A stretch of 64,000 nt of DNA from UBA6107 sp964459385 (GCA_964459385.1 CAYWLG010000012.1:31693-95692); one strand, 5' to 3'; shown: positions 15,997 through 25,236, counted from the first letter of the stretch. A program made the numbers and translations. Notes: a model not told the origin generated them from the sequence alone.

Positions 15997-16009
15997 TAAA
16001 ATAAAGACC
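15997..16009 (+). promoter_or_regulatory. -10 box of a probable leaderless transcript (rodZ-like)
   Basis: TAAAAT (15997-16002, within TATAAAAT) ends 7 nt before the ATG at 16010. No Shine-Dalgarno is present. Confidence 0.5.
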
Positions 16010-17515
16010 ATGATGGAACAAACAATCGGTACGGCTTTACGTTTGCGACGCGAAGAGAAAAAGCTCACCCTTGAGCAGGTCTCTCAAGAAACTCGCATTC
16101 GCATCAACTACCTGCAAGCCATTGAAAACGATCAACTCACTGCCCTGCCCTCTTTGGCGCAGGCGCGCGGTTTCATCCGGCTGTATGCCAATTTTCTGGG
16201 CCTTGACCCCTATGCCCTGCTGGAGCCGCCGCAGGAACCCCAATCGGAACCGGAAGCAAAAAGCGAACCCGCCCCGGCAAAACCCGAAAAGCCGATCGAG
16301 GTCCACCTCAAAGAGAAGCTCAATGAAGCTGTAAAAGACAGCGGGGAGCGCCTCAGCGATGGTCTGGATGAAGTGAAGGGTCGTGTGAGACGGCAGGTGC
16401 AAAAGCTCACCGATAAAATTCCCTACCAGGTGGTTAAAAAAGAGGATCTGGCAGAGGGCAAAGTTTCCCAAACAAAACCCCTCAAAGAAAAAGTTGAGGC
16501 TGCGCCGGCAAAATCTGGCGGCACCTATTTGGCCATGTACAGGTCCATCGGTGCCGACCTGCGCAAACAGCGTGAAGCACTAGGCCTGTCTTTGCAGGAT
16601 GTGGAACGCCAGACCAAAATTCGTGAGGTCTACCTTTACACAATTGAGGAAGGCAATTTGGATGATCTGCCCTCCACAGTACAGGGACGCGGCATGGTAG
16701 GCAATTATGCTGCGTTTATGAACCTCAACCCCGAAAGCTATCTTTCCCGCTTCGCCGAAGCCTTGCAGCAGCGCCGCCTGGAAAGTCTGCCCGAAGCCAA
16801 AGCCGGCATCCCCTTGCCTGCTGCCGAGCCCAAACAACCGATCACCGGCTGGAAGCGACTGCTCTCCCCGGATATGATCTTCACAGTCAGCCTGTTTTTG
16901 GTCTTTTTTGTGATGATCATTTGGGGCTCCTTCCAACTGATGAACCTGGGCAGCACCAACGCCGCCCAAGAGACGGCCATCCCGATCTCGGATATATTAC
17001 TGGCCAGTGGCACCCCCAGCGGTGACGAGGTAACCGTCATCGCCGCCACCGCCCCGGGCGAAGGAATTGGTGTGGTAGCCTTTACCCCCGACATTAACTT
17101 GCAAAGTACCCTTTCCGCCCCGACTGACGGGGCCATTCAGGTGGTCATCTCAGTGCGCCGTCGCGCTTACATGCAGGTGCTTGTAGATGGCAAAGAACAA
17201 TTTCTGGGTCGGGCAGTGCCCGGCAACGTTTACTCATACAGTGGCAACACCCGCATTACCCTCATTTCTGGCGACGCTTCTGCTTTGCAGGTTTACTACA
17301 ATCAGAGTGATTTGGGCGTTTTAGGCAATTTTGGCCAGGTGGTGAACATGGAATTCACGGCCAATGGCGTCAACGACCTCACCTCCAACTACACACCCAC
17401 CCCCACCGTCACCATGCAAGCCACCCTGACGCCGCAGCCCAGCGCCACTCCCACCCTGACGCCCGAAATGCCCACCCCAACCATTTCTCCTTTCGCTCCC
17501 ACTACCCAACCATGA
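16010..17515 (+). CDS. RodZ-like protein with two helix-turn-helix domains
   Basis: A 501-residue single-pass membrane protein. Residues 3-70 and about 178-245 are two copies of the RodZ-type HTH_25 domain (TALRLRREEKKLTLEQVSQ and ADLRKQREALGLSLQDVER). A basic/acidic linker joins them, a transmembrane helix spans about 288-310, a DUF4115 beta domain (IQVVISVRRRAYMQVLVDG) follows, and a Thr/Pro-rich tail ends the protein. RodZ normally has one HTH domain and links MreB filaments to the elongation machinery. The start at 16010 (or the next codon) fits a leaderless mRNA; the open frame from 15944 would run through the rplI terminator. The 3' end overlaps rimO by ATGA. Confidence 0.82.
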   Translation: MMEQTIGTALRLRREEKKLTLEQVSQETRIRINYLQAIENDQLTALPSLAQARGFIRLYANFLGLDPYALLEPPQEPQSEPEAKSEPAPAKPEKPIEVHLKEKLNEAVKDSGERLSDGLDEVKGRVRRQVQKLTDKIPYQVVKKEDLAEGKVSQTKPLKEKVEAAPAKSGGTYLAMYRSIGADLRKQREALGLSLQDVERQTKIREVYLYTIEEGNLDDLPSTVQGRGMVGNYAAFMNLNPESYLSRFAEALQQRRLESLPEAKAGIPLPAAEPKQPITGWKRLLSPDMIFTVSLFLVFFVMIIWGSFQLMNLGSTNAAQETAIPISDILLASGTPSGDEVTVIAATAPGEGIGVVAFTPDINLQSTLSAPTDGAIQVVISVRRRAYMQVLVDGKEQFLGRAVPGNVYSYSGNTRITLISGDASALQVYYNQSDLGVLGNFGQVVNMEFTANGVNDLTSNYTPTPTVTMQATLTPQPSATPTLTPEMPTPTISPFAPTTQP

Positions 17516-18840
17516 AAGAAAAAACCTTTTATCTGGTCTCTTTAGGCTGTGCCAAAAACACCGTCGATTCAGAATCGATGGGCGCTTTGTTAACCGAATC
17601 GGGCTACCGGCCGGTTGACCGAGCCTCGCAGGCCGAGGTAATGATCGTCAACACCTGCGGATTCATCTCTGCTGCCCGTCAGGAATCTTACGATACGCTG
17701 CAGGAGCTGGCTGCCAAGAAACGTCCCGGCCAATTGCTGATCGCGGCCGGCTGTCTCACCGAACGCAGCCGCCAGTTGCTCACCGAGCAGGTTGCCGGCG
17801 TGGACGGGTTCATCGGCACACGACGCTGGATGGACATTTTGGACCTGCTCAGTGAAATCCGCCAATCCCCGCAGCAGCCGCGCTACCACCTGCCGGATGC
17901 ACCTTCGATCGGCAGCGACGAAAAAGGTACCACCCGGGTGGCCGTGCAGGGAGGCAGCGCTTATCTAAAGATCGCCGATGGCTGCCGCCGCCCCTGCGCT
18001 TTTTGCTCCATCCCATTGATCAAAGGCACGCTGGTCAGTCGCCCAATGGAACTGGTGATGCGCGATGCCGTACAGTTGCAAAGCTGGGGCATCAAAGAGA
18101 TCAACCTGATCGCACAAGACACCACCGACTACGGGCACGACCTGGGCATGAAAGATGGCTTGGCTACCCTGCTCGAAACCATGCTGCCCAAGATCCCGCA
18201 AATCCCCTGGGTGCGGCTGCTTTATGCCTACCCCGGCTACGTGACCGACCACCTGATCGAGGTCATGGCCAGCCAGCCACAGATGACCCACTATCTGGAT
18301 ATTCCTTTGCAGCACGCCGACCCGGAACTATTAAAAAGCATGAAACGCCCCTCTGATGTGGACTGGGTGCTGAAAACGGTCGCCAAGATGCGCACTGCCA
18401 TGCCCGATCTTGCCCTGCGTACCACTTTTATTGTGGGTTATCCCGGCGAAACAGAAGAGAAGTTCCAGACCCTGCTCGACTTCCTGGATGTCATCCAGTT
18501 CGATCACGTGGGCGCTTTCACCTTTTCGTTCGAGCCCGGCACCTCCAGCGAACCGCTGGGCGACCCGGTGCCAGAAGAGGTGAAACAGGAACGTCTGGCG
18601 CGCTTAATGAAGCATCAAGAGAAGATCTCGCTCAACCATAACCAAAAGTTGATCGGGCAGCATCTGGATGTATTGATCGAAGGTCAGGGAGATGGCATTT
18701 CTGTCGGACGCTCTTTCAGAGATGCCCCCGAAATTGATGGGCTGGTGCTCATCGAAGATGAGCTTGAAGAAGGCGAATTTGCCACGGTACAGATCACCGG
18801 AGCCATGACCCACGATCTTTCTGGCAAGAAGGCAAAATAA
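17512..18840 (+). CDS. rimO: Ribosomal protein S12 (uS12) methylthiotransferase
   Basis: A 442-residue radical-SAM enzyme that adds a methylthio group to an aspartate of ribosomal protein uS12. The N-terminal UPF0004 domain has its three cluster cysteines (C13 in LGCAKN, C49 in NTCGF, C81 in AAGCLTE). The radical-SAM cluster motif is C158-x3-C162-x2-C165 (CRRPCAFC). A TRAM domain closes the protein. The SxxGCAKNTVDSE pattern separates RimO from MiaB. It is translationally coupled to the RodZ-like gene by ATGA, a pairing that joins cell-shape and ribosome-modification genes. Confidence 0.94.
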   Translation: MKEKTFYLVSLGCAKNTVDSESMGALLTESGYRPVDRASQAEVMIVNTCGFISAARQESYDTLQELAAKKRPGQLLIAAGCLTERSRQLLTEQVAGVDGFIGTRRWMDILDLLSEIRQSPQQPRYHLPDAPSIGSDEKGTTRVAVQGGSAYLKIADGCRRPCAFCSIPLIKGTLVSRPMELVMRDAVQLQSWGIKEINLIAQDTTDYGHDLGMKDGLATLLETMLPKIPQIPWVRLLYAYPGYVTDHLIEVMASQPQMTHYLDIPLQHADPELLKSMKRPSDVDWVLKTVAKMRTAMPDLALRTTFIVGYPGETEEKFQTLLDFLDVIQFDHVGAFTFSFEPGTSSEPLGDPVPEEVKQERLARLMKHQEKISLNHNQKLIGQHLDVLIEGQGDGISVGRSFRDAPEIDGLVLIEDELEEGEFATVQITGAMTHDLSGKKAK

Positions 18841-18852
18841 TTCAAATAAGCA

Positions 18853-18890
18853 AACCGCCTGAGATGACTTTCAGGCGGTTGATCTTTTTT
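18853..18890 (+). terminator. Terminator of rodZ-rimO
   Basis: AACCGCCTGA (18853-18862) pairs with TCAGGCGGTT (18871-18880), followed by GATC and six T. It ends on the stop codon of the convergent gene. Confidence 0.85.
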
Positions 18891-20043
18891 AGGGGGTTGG
18901 GGTTTCTTCTGAGGGTGGGGTTGGCGTGGGGGGCGGATTGGCGCATTTATCGCGTGCGTCAGGCAAAATATCGATTACGCGCTGCAGGGTCATAATGCCC
19001 TGGCTGGCTTCATACTGGGTGACCGCGCCGCACCAATCATAAGTGGATTGCAAGAAGTCGCCATATCCTGCCAAAGATCGGGCGTAATACTCGCGCACGG
19101 TGATGCCGTTGAAGTCGATCATGTTCGGCACCATGTTATAAAGGGTGGCGAAGCCATCCACGGAGCGGCTCCACACCACCTCGTAACTGGCGGCCGAACT
19201 TAAGAACATGCGCGCCCAGGTGCGGTAAGATTCTGCATCCGCATCCAGCGGGGCAATCTTTTCAGCCACTGAAAAGTCGTAGAGGCCTTTTTCCATGTAG
19301 CCGTTGCTGATATCCAAAATGCCCACATTGCGCAGGGCAATATAGTACAGGCCATCTGCCTTAACCGCTTCATAGGTGGGGTCCAGATCACGCAGCGAAT
19401 TGATCGATGTGTACAAGCCGCGCCAATCTTGTGAAGCAAACTGCCCTTCAGCCGTTTGCAGAATGGCTGCCGCGCCGCGTGTGTCTTTGGTTGGCTCTAC
19501 CGTGGCAATCGTCACCGGGTTCGTCACCGAGGTGTTGCCGCCCTGAGCCATCTGCACCATCACCTCGGCCAATTTATCGGCAGCGCCGGGATAAGTGGGG
19601 TAGATCTGGATGACATACTCCAAACGGCGTTTCGCCATCGTCAGATTGTTGTCTTTGACATCCTGCAAGCTCAACTCATACTGGGTGGTGGCTGCGATCT
19701 GAATCTGGGTAAGTTCTGCCGTCTTACGGGCCGAAATTGCCATTAAGTAACCCGTGCCGGCACCAATCGCAGCGATCACCAGCATGAGCAAAATGCCAAG
19801 CCACACCCAGCCGGCCCGTTTGACCTTTTTTGGGGGTTCAACTGAGCCGCCCGATTCCTCTGCGGTGGTAGCCGTGGCTGTTTCTTTCGCAGCAGCGGGT
19901 TTCTTGACTGCCTTACTCGCTTTTTGAGCGGTCTTTACTGGAACTGTTGCGTCAGAAACGGAATTCTCAGAAGAGGGTTTTAACTCTTCGGATGGTTGTT
20001 TACTTTTCATTGGAAGTGTCTCGTCAATTTTCTTTTTCGGCAT
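18889..20043 (-). CDS. Membrane-anchored repeat-like protein of unknown function
   Basis: A 384-residue protein: a cytoplasmic Lys/Thr/Glu/Ala-rich head (about 1-75), one transmembrane helix (WVWLGILLMLVIAAIGAGTGYLMA), then an exported alpha-helical part. The segment NLTMAKRRLEYVIQIYPTYPGAADKL resembles a TPR, as does a later DWRGLYTSINSLRDLDPTYEA. A proline/threonine-rich tail ends it. Start 20043 is preferred because a TATAAT lies 7 nt upstream; the 17 extra residues from 20094 would place that promoter inside the gene. It resembles in layout the two TPR proteins at 38691-41418. The role is unknown. Confidence 0.75.
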   Translation of the reverse strand: MPKKKIDETLPMKSKQPSEELKPSSENSVSDATVPVKTAQKASKAVKKPAAAKETATATTAEESGGSVEPPKKVKRAGWVWLGILLMLVIAAIGAGTGYLMAISARKTAELTQIQIAATTQYELSLQDVKDNNLTMAKRRLEYVIQIYPTYPGAADKLAEVMVQMAQGGNTSVTNPVTIATVEPTKDTRGAAAILQTAEGQFASQDWRGLYTSINSLRDLDPTYEAVKADGLYYIALRNVGILDISNGYMEKGLYDFSVAEKIAPLDADAESYRTWARMFLSSAASYEVVWSRSVDGFATLYNMVPNMIDFNGITVREYYARSLAGYGDFLQSTYDWCGAVTQYEASQGIMTLQRVIDILPDARDKCANPPPTPTPPSEETPTP

Positions 20044-20056
20044 AGCGGTAATTATA
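20044..20056 (-). promoter_or_regulatory. -10 box of a probable leaderless transcript
   Basis: TATAAT (20056-20051 on the minus strand) ends 7 nt before the ATG at 20043. A weak CTGAAA lies 16 nt further upstream. Confidence 0.5.
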
Positions 20057-20139
20057 CCGTAAATGAATTCGCTTTCAGTTATCGCCCATTGCATTTAAAA
20101 TGGAGAAATCACTCATTTTGTTTCCCCGAGAGGACGTTC

Positions 20140-20874
20140 ATGGATAATTTCTTCGGTAAAGATTTTTCCGGCCCCCCATTCCAGTTATTTTCGTTTCAGC
20201 ATCTGGTCGCAATTGCAGCTTTGTTGCTCCTGATCGCCTACTTTTTCTGGCTGCGCAAGCATCCCAGCCAGAAGGCACAGAAAATCGTCCGCTGGGTGAT
20301 GGCGATCACCCTGCTGGTGAACGAATTCGGCTGGCACCTGTGGAACTACGTCAACGGCACATGGAACGTGCAAACCATGCTGCCGCTGCATCTTTGCAGT
20401 GTATTTGTCTTCTTGAGCGCCCTCATGCTGATGACGAAGAGTTATGCGATCTTCGAGTTCGCCTTCTTTCTGGGCATTGCCGGAGCCATGCAGGCCTTTC
20501 TCACCCCCGACCTGGGCATGTATAGTTTTCCGCACTTCCGCTATTTTCAGGTCTTCGTTTCTCACGGGTTGATCATTGCCTCAGCCTTGTATATGCTCAT
20601 CGTCGAACACCAACGCCCCACCTGGAAATCTCTGTTGAAAGTGGTCATTGTGGGCAATCTCTATTTTGTGGTGCTTTTCTTCATCAACCAGGCACTGGGC
20701 AGCAATTATATGTTTACTGCGCACAAACCCGAAACCGCCAGTCTGTTGGACATGTTAGGCCCCTGGCCCTGGTATTTGCTGGCCGAAGAGGCCATTGCCG
20801 CGGTCGTTTTCACCCTCTTCTATCTGCCCTTTGCGATCAGCGATGGGATCAAAAAGAAGCGCTTGAAAGCTTGA
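20140..20874 (+). CDS. TIGR02206/YwaF-type integral membrane protein
   Basis: A 244-residue protein with about seven hydrophobic helices. It matches the TIGR02206 (YwaF) pattern: FQLFSFQHL at the start, NEFGWHLWNYVNGTWNVQTMLPLHLCSV, and LGPWPWYLLAEEA near the C-terminus. The family has no established function. The start at 20140 has a GAGAGGA Shine-Dalgarno; the longer frame from 19996 lacks hydrophobic or family sequence upstream. It is divergent from the preceding gene, and nusA follows with its own promoter. Confidence 0.8.
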   Translation: MDNFFGKDFSGPPFQLFSFQHLVAIAALLLLIAYFFWLRKHPSQKAQKIVRWVMAITLLVNEFGWHLWNYVNGTWNVQTMLPLHLCSVFVFLSALMLMTKSYAIFEFAFFLGIAGAMQAFLTPDLGMYSFPHFRYFQVFVSHGLIIASALYMLIVEHQRPTWKSLLKVVIVGNLYFVVLFFINQALGSNYMFTAHKPETASLLDMLGPWPWYLLAEEAIAAVVFTLFYLPFAISDGIKKKRLKA

Positions 20875-20888
20875 GAGGATTCTGTCTC

Positions 20889-20917
20889 TTGCACTCTTTA
20901 TGAACGTATGATAGAAT
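20889..20917 (+). promoter_or_regulatory. Promoter of the nusA-infB operon
   Basis: TTGCAC (20889-20894), a 17-nt spacer and TAGAAT (20912-20917). The predicted leader before nusA is about 100 nt. Confidence 0.75.
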
Positions 20918-20951
20918 ATTTAAGGTACGTGAAATCGCAATTGTCGTCAAC

Positions 20952-20982
20952 GAAAAGTGGGCAACCCCCACTTTTCTTATTA
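20952..20982 (+). terminator. Hairpin in the nusA leader (possible attenuator)
   Basis: GAAAAGTGGG (20952-20961) pairs perfectly with CCCACTTTTC (20967-20976) around a 5-nt loop and is followed by TTATTAT. It lies between the promoter and nusA, so partial termination here could let NusA level control its own operon. The hairpin is seen; regulation is inference. Confidence 0.55.
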
Positions 20983-21022
20983 TGTAACCTGTAAGAATCG
21001 AATCAGGTGGAGATTAAGAAAG

Positions 21023-22918
21023 ATGAAGAACGAATTTACCCTGGCATTCAATGAAGTGCTCGAAGAAAAAGGACTGCCGCGCGAGATCATCATTAAGGCG
21101 CTCGAGTCGGCGATCATCTCAGCCTACAACCGCTCGGTGAAGACGGATGTTGCCCGCCGGGTCGAGGCCTCGATCGACCTCGAAACCGGCAAGATCACCA
21201 TCTTTGCTGAAAAAGAGGTGGTGGAAGACGTTGAGAACCCGGTCACCGAGGTGAGTCTGGCTGAGGCGAAGAAATACAGCGAAGATGCCGAACTCGGCAG
21301 CCTGGTGCTGGTAGATGCCACCCCGGCCGATTTTGGCCGTGTGGCCGCACAAACCGCCCGTCAAGTAATTCAGCAGCGTATTCGCGACGCCGAGCGCCAG
21401 GCTCAGCTAAGCTACTACGAAAAACAACTGGGCGAGATCGTCAGTGGTACCGTACAGGCGGTGAGCGCCACCGGCCTGACCATCGGCCTCGAATTGAAGA
21501 CCGAAGCCGGCATGCCGCGCAAAGAAATGATCCCCGGCGAACGTTTTCACATTCATGAACGCGTGCGCGCTCTGGTGTCAGAAGTAAAAGACAATCAGCG
21601 CGGCCCGCAAATCATCCTTTCGCGCACCCATCGCAATTTCTTGCGCCGCCTGCTTGAAAACGAAGTGCCTGAGATCTTCCACGGTATCGTTGAGATCCGT
21701 TCCATCGCCCGCGAGCCGGGTGAACGCGCCAAAGTGGCCGTATCTGCCACCCAGCAGGGCATTGACCCGGTGGGCGCTTGTGTGGGCATTCGCGGTGTGC
21801 GCATTCAGGCAATCGTAAAAGAACTGCACGATGAAAAAATTGACGTCATCGAATGGAACTCTGACCCGGCCGCTTTCATTGCCAAGGCCATCTCTCCTGC
21901 CCGCGTAAACGGCGTTTACCTCAACGAGCAAAAAGGTTCCGGCGGCGGCAAAACTGCAACTGTTGTCGTGCCGGAAGACCAGCTCAGCCTGGCCATCGGC
22001 CGTGATGGGCAAAACGCCCGCCTGGCAGCTAAATTGACCAGTTGGCGCATCGATATCAAGAGCCTGCCCGAAGCCGCCGGCGATTCTTTGAACAAGGTTA
22101 AATCAGACGAATCCATGGCTGTTTTGCTCGAATCGGAAGGCGAAAACATCGGCCGCATGGAAGAACTGCTCTCGCGCAAAGCCGATGGCCGCCCGTTGAC
22201 CCCCGAAGAATACGACTTCATGGCCAAATTCGTCGATCGTGTTGAACGCAAAGCCACCGCCAAGACGGCTGAACAGAAGAAAGCCGAAGAAGATCGTTTT
22301 GCCGAACTCAAGAAAGATATTCCGACCGCTGCCTTCACCACCAATATTCTGGATAGCGGTTTGCCTGAACATGTCGCTTACATCCTGCAAGAAGCCGGAT
22401 ACGCCACCACTGGCGAACTGGCCATTCAGATGAAAGTTGATTCTGACAGCATTCTGCGCTTGCAGGGTCTTGGCCCGCGCGCCATGGAAAGCATCAACGG
22501 CCTGATGGCTTCGCTTGAGACCCAGTTGGAAGAAGAGAAGCAAGCCGCCGAACTGGCTGCCTCTCAACCTGTTGTTGAAGCTCCTGTGGTCGAAGCCGTT
22601 GAAGAAGAAGTGGCCGCCCCAGCAGTGGAAGAAGCCGCCCTGGAGACCGCAGAAGAAAAAGTCGAAACCCCGGCTGTGGAAGTGGTTGAAGGGGAGCCAG
22701 AACCCGAGCCCACGCTCGAGGAACTCTTCACGCTTCGCCCCGAGGTTTTGGATAATGTAGCTACTGACGAAGAAGAGGATGACTCTAACGGCGACAAGAA
22801 GAAGAACAAGAAGAAGAGCAAACACGTTGAAGTCACTTATGACCCCGACCGCGATATGACCATCGCCCGCAAGAAACACAAACGCGGCGGCGATGATGGT
22901 TGGGACTGGGAAAATTAG
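21023..22918 (+). CDS. nusA: Transcription termination/antitermination factor NusA, long form
   Basis: A 631-residue NusA. The N-terminal RNA-polymerase-binding domain (NEFTLAFNEVLEEKGLPREIIIKALESAI), S1 domain and KH1/KH2 pair (GACVGIRGVRIQAIVKEL and LAIGRDGQNARLAAKLT) are clear. The C-terminal half adds an HhH-like segment (LPEHVAYILQEAGYATTGELA), a long acidic Glu/Val/Pro region and a final basic stretch, making it longer than usual bacterial NusA. The start at 21023 follows a GGTGGAG. It heads nusA-ylxR-infB-rbfA-nrnA-truB. The usual upstream neighbour rimP is absent, and a hairpin-bearing leader takes its place. Confidence 0.95.
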   Translation: MKNEFTLAFNEVLEEKGLPREIIIKALESAIISAYNRSVKTDVARRVEASIDLETGKITIFAEKEVVEDVENPVTEVSLAEAKKYSEDAELGSLVLVDATPADFGRVAAQTARQVIQQRIRDAERQAQLSYYEKQLGEIVSGTVQAVSATGLTIGLELKTEAGMPRKEMIPGERFHIHERVRALVSEVKDNQRGPQIILSRTHRNFLRRLLENEVPEIFHGIVEIRSIAREPGERAKVAVSATQQGIDPVGACVGIRGVRIQAIVKELHDEKIDVIEWNSDPAAFIAKAISPARVNGVYLNEQKGSGGGKTATVVVPEDQLSLAIGRDGQNARLAAKLTSWRIDIKSLPEAAGDSLNKVKSDESMAVLLESEGENIGRMEELLSRKADGRPLTPEEYDFMAKFVDRVERKATAKTAEQKKAEEDRFAELKKDIPTAAFTTNILDSGLPEHVAYILQEAGYATTGELAIQMKVDSDSILRLQGLGPRAMESINGLMASLETQLEEEKQAAELAASQPVVEAPVVEAVEEEVAAPAVEEAALETAEEKVETPAVEVVEGEPEPEPTLEELFTLRPEVLDNVATDEEEDDSNGDKKKNKKKSKHVEVTYDPDRDMTIARKKHKRGGDDGWDWEN

Positions 22919-22940
22919 TTAAGTTCAGTGAGAAGGAAAG

Positions 22941-23276
22941 GTGGCCAAACAGCAGCCTAAGCGAACGAAGCATATTCCCCAGCGCACCTGTATCGGATGC
23001 CGCACCGTGCTGGCCAAAAAAAGCCTGATTCGCATCGTGCGCACCCCAGAAGGTGTGATGGTGGATCTGACCGGAAAAGCTCCCGGACGCGGCGCTTACA
23101 TTCACGGTGTTCGTTCGTGCTGGCAGTCGGCCTTAAAAGGGCCAATCGCTCACGCCTTGAAAGCGGAACTTTCTGCAGAAGACAGGCAACGTTTGACTGA
23201 GTACCTGCAAACGTTGCCCGCCGAAACAGTTTCTGAAGAAACTGCGGCAAATGCAGAAGACAAAAGTGGTGCATAA
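22941..23276 (+). CDS. ylxR: YlxR-family RNA-binding protein
   Basis: A 111-residue protein with the YlxR (DUF448) signature: PQRTCIGCRTVLAKKSLIRIVRTPEG, then GKAPGRGAYIH. The fold binds nucleic acid, and homologues sit between nusA and infB in many bacteria; a nucleoid- or RNase P-related role has been proposed in some species. The start is GTG with an AAGGAAAG just upstream. The last 25 residues are a variable acidic tail. No L7Ae-like gene follows, unlike in Bacillus. Confidence 0.9.
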   Translation: MAKQQPKRTKHIPQRTCIGCRTVLAKKSLIRIVRTPEGVMVDLTGKAPGRGAYIHGVRSCWQSALKGPIAHALKAELSAEDRQRLTEYLQTLPAETVSEETAANAEDKSGA

Positions 23277-23416
23277 CCATGAGGAATTTGAAATGAACCT
23301 CTAAACTGTTCCATTTTTGGCTCAATACACCGACAAGTTGCGCGATTGGTTTCAAAGAAGATAAATCCTATTCGGATGAATAGCGTACCAGGGGGCACAC
23401 TTTATGGAGGTGGATT
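23277..23416 (+). other. Non-coding gap between ylxR and infB
   Basis: This 140-nt stretch holds no credible gene. It has a small CTATTC/GAATAG hairpin (about 23370-23385) and the TGGAGGTGG Shine-Dalgarno of infB at its end. No T-run or convincing promoter is visible, so infB is probably read from the nusA promoter. Confidence 0.6.
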
Positions 23417-25207
23417 ATGGGCGAAAATGGGCAAAAGAAGATCGAACTCCCAGCCAGTATTACAGTAAGAGATTTAGCCAAATCAATGGACGCCAGCCCA
23501 ATTCAGGTCATCAAAATTTTGATGTCCAATGGGGTAATGGCAAATATTAATCAAATCGTCGATTTCGATACGGCAGCGATCGTTGCCTCAGAATTGGGCT
23601 TTGAAGCTGCTCTTGAACAGGTTGAAGAACAGGCTGCGGCCGCTGAAGAAGAGGGTGAAATTCCCCTTTGGCGCCGTACCATCATGGAAGAAGACCCCAA
23701 GCACCTCATTAACCGTCCGGCTGTCGTGACCATTTTAGGCCACGTGGATCATGGCAAGACCACCCTGCTCGATGCCATCCGCCACACCAATGTGGCCAGG
23801 GGTGAAGCAGGCGGCATCACCCAGCACATCGGCGCCTATCAGGTCGTGCAAAAAGATCGCCTGATCACCTTTTTGGATACACCGGGCCATGCCGCGTTCA
23901 CTGCCATGCGTGCCCGTGGTGCGCAGGGTGCCGACATCGTGATCTTGGTCGTGGCCGCCACCGATGGTGTCATGCCGCAGACCCGCGAAGCCATTGCACA
24001 CGCCCGTGCAGCCCGTGTGCCCATCATCGTGGCGCTCAACAAGATCGACCGCCCCGACGCCAACCCCGATTTCACCAAGCACCAACTGGCCGAAGCCGGC
24101 CTGGTGCCCGACGAATGGGACGGCAATACGCTGGTGGTGCCTGTATCCGCCAAACAGAAGACCGGCCTCGACGATCTGCTCGAAGCCGTGCTGCTCGTCA
24201 GTGACAGCATGGAAATTCAGGCCAATCCCAACGGCAAAGTGATCGGAACAATCATCGAAGCTTCACTGGATAAAGCCAAGGGCGTCATCGCCACCCTGCT
24301 GGTGCAGAACGGCACCCTCAAGATGGGCGATACCATCCTGGCCGGTAACACTTATGGCAAACTACGCGCCATGTTCGATTTTCACGGCAAACCCGTTCGC
24401 AGCGCCGGCCCCTCCACGCCGGTTCAGATCATGGGCCTGGGCGACGTGCCTTCTGCCGGTGAGGTCTTTCAGGTGGTGCCAAGCGAAAAAGAAGCCCGCG
24501 CCATCATTGATGCCAACAAGAACGCCAACAAAGAAGCAGCCTCAGCCGCGCCCAAAGCCACTTTGGAGCAGTTGTTCGAGAAGTTCCAGGCAGGTGAAGT
24601 ACGCGAGCTGCCGCTCATTCTTAAAGCCGACGTTCAGGGTTCCCTCGATCCGATCGTCAATTCGCTCCAAGATTTGAGCAAAGGCGACATCAAGATCAAC
24701 ATTTTGCAGGCTGAGACCGGCAATATCAGCGAAAACGACATCATGCTGGCCGCGGCTTCAAAAGCCATTGTGCTCGGCTTCAACGTCCAGGCCGACGGCG
24801 CTGCCCGTAACCTGGCCGAGAGTGAAGGTGTTTCAATTCGCCTTTACGATATCATCTACCGCATGACCGAAGACATTGAAAAAGCCCTCAAGGGTATGCT
24901 TGAGCCCGAGTTCAAAGAGATTAAACTCGGCCAGGCAACCGTGCGTGCAGTATTCAAAATCAACAAAGTTGGCAATATCGCCGGCTGCCGTGTCACCTCG
25001 GGCGAACTGCGCCGCAACGCCAGGATTCGTGTTATTCGCAACGGTACTACCGTGTTTGAAGGGGAAATCTCTTCGCTCAAACATGAAAAAGACGATGTCA
25101 AAGAGGTGCGTCAGGGCTTTGATTGTGGCGTCTCCTTAAAAGGGTATAATGATATTGTTGAAGGCGATTTACTCGAATCATTTATCTTGGAAAAGACAGC
25201 CAAATAA
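23417..25207 (+). CDS. infB: Translation initiation factor IF-2, short form
   Basis: A 596-residue IF-2, the GTPase that brings initiator tRNA to the ribosome. A minimal IF2_N domain (SITVRDLAKSMDASPIQVIKILMSNGV) is followed by a short acidic linker, then the G domain with GHVDHGKT (108-115), DTPGH and NKID, and domains II-IV. The long variable N-terminal region found in many bacteria is missing. It starts 140 nt after ylxR with the Shine-Dalgarno GGAGGTGG. Confidence 0.96.
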   Translation: MGENGQKKIELPASITVRDLAKSMDASPIQVIKILMSNGVMANINQIVDFDTAAIVASELGFEAALEQVEEQAAAAEEEGEIPLWRRTIMEEDPKHLINRPAVVTILGHVDHGKTTLLDAIRHTNVARGEAGGITQHIGAYQVVQKDRLITFLDTPGHAAFTAMRARGAQGADIVILVVAATDGVMPQTREAIAHARAARVPIIVALNKIDRPDANPDFTKHQLAEAGLVPDEWDGNTLVVPVSAKQKTGLDDLLEAVLLVSDSMEIQANPNGKVIGTIIEASLDKAKGVIATLLVQNGTLKMGDTILAGNTYGKLRAMFDFHGKPVRSAGPSTPVQIMGLGDVPSAGEVFQVVPSEKEARAIIDANKNANKEAASAAPKATLEQLFEKFQAGEVRELPLILKADVQGSLDPIVNSLQDLSKGDIKINILQAETGNISENDIMLAAASKAIVLGFNVQADGAARNLAESEGVSIRLYDIIYRMTEDIEKALKGMLEPEFKEIKLGQATVRAVFKINKVGNIAGCRVTSGELRRNARIRVIRNGTTVFEGEISSLKHEKDDVKEVRQGFDCGVSLKGYNDIVEGDLLESFILEKTAK

Positions 25208-25236
25208 GCTGGTTCTAGCGAAAACGGAGTAAATAG

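Noticed and set aside
22103..22879. A 258-codon open frame on the minus strand
   Set aside because: It is antisense to the repetitive acidic tail of nusA; the Phe/Leu-rich sequence is an artefact of Glu/Lys codons.
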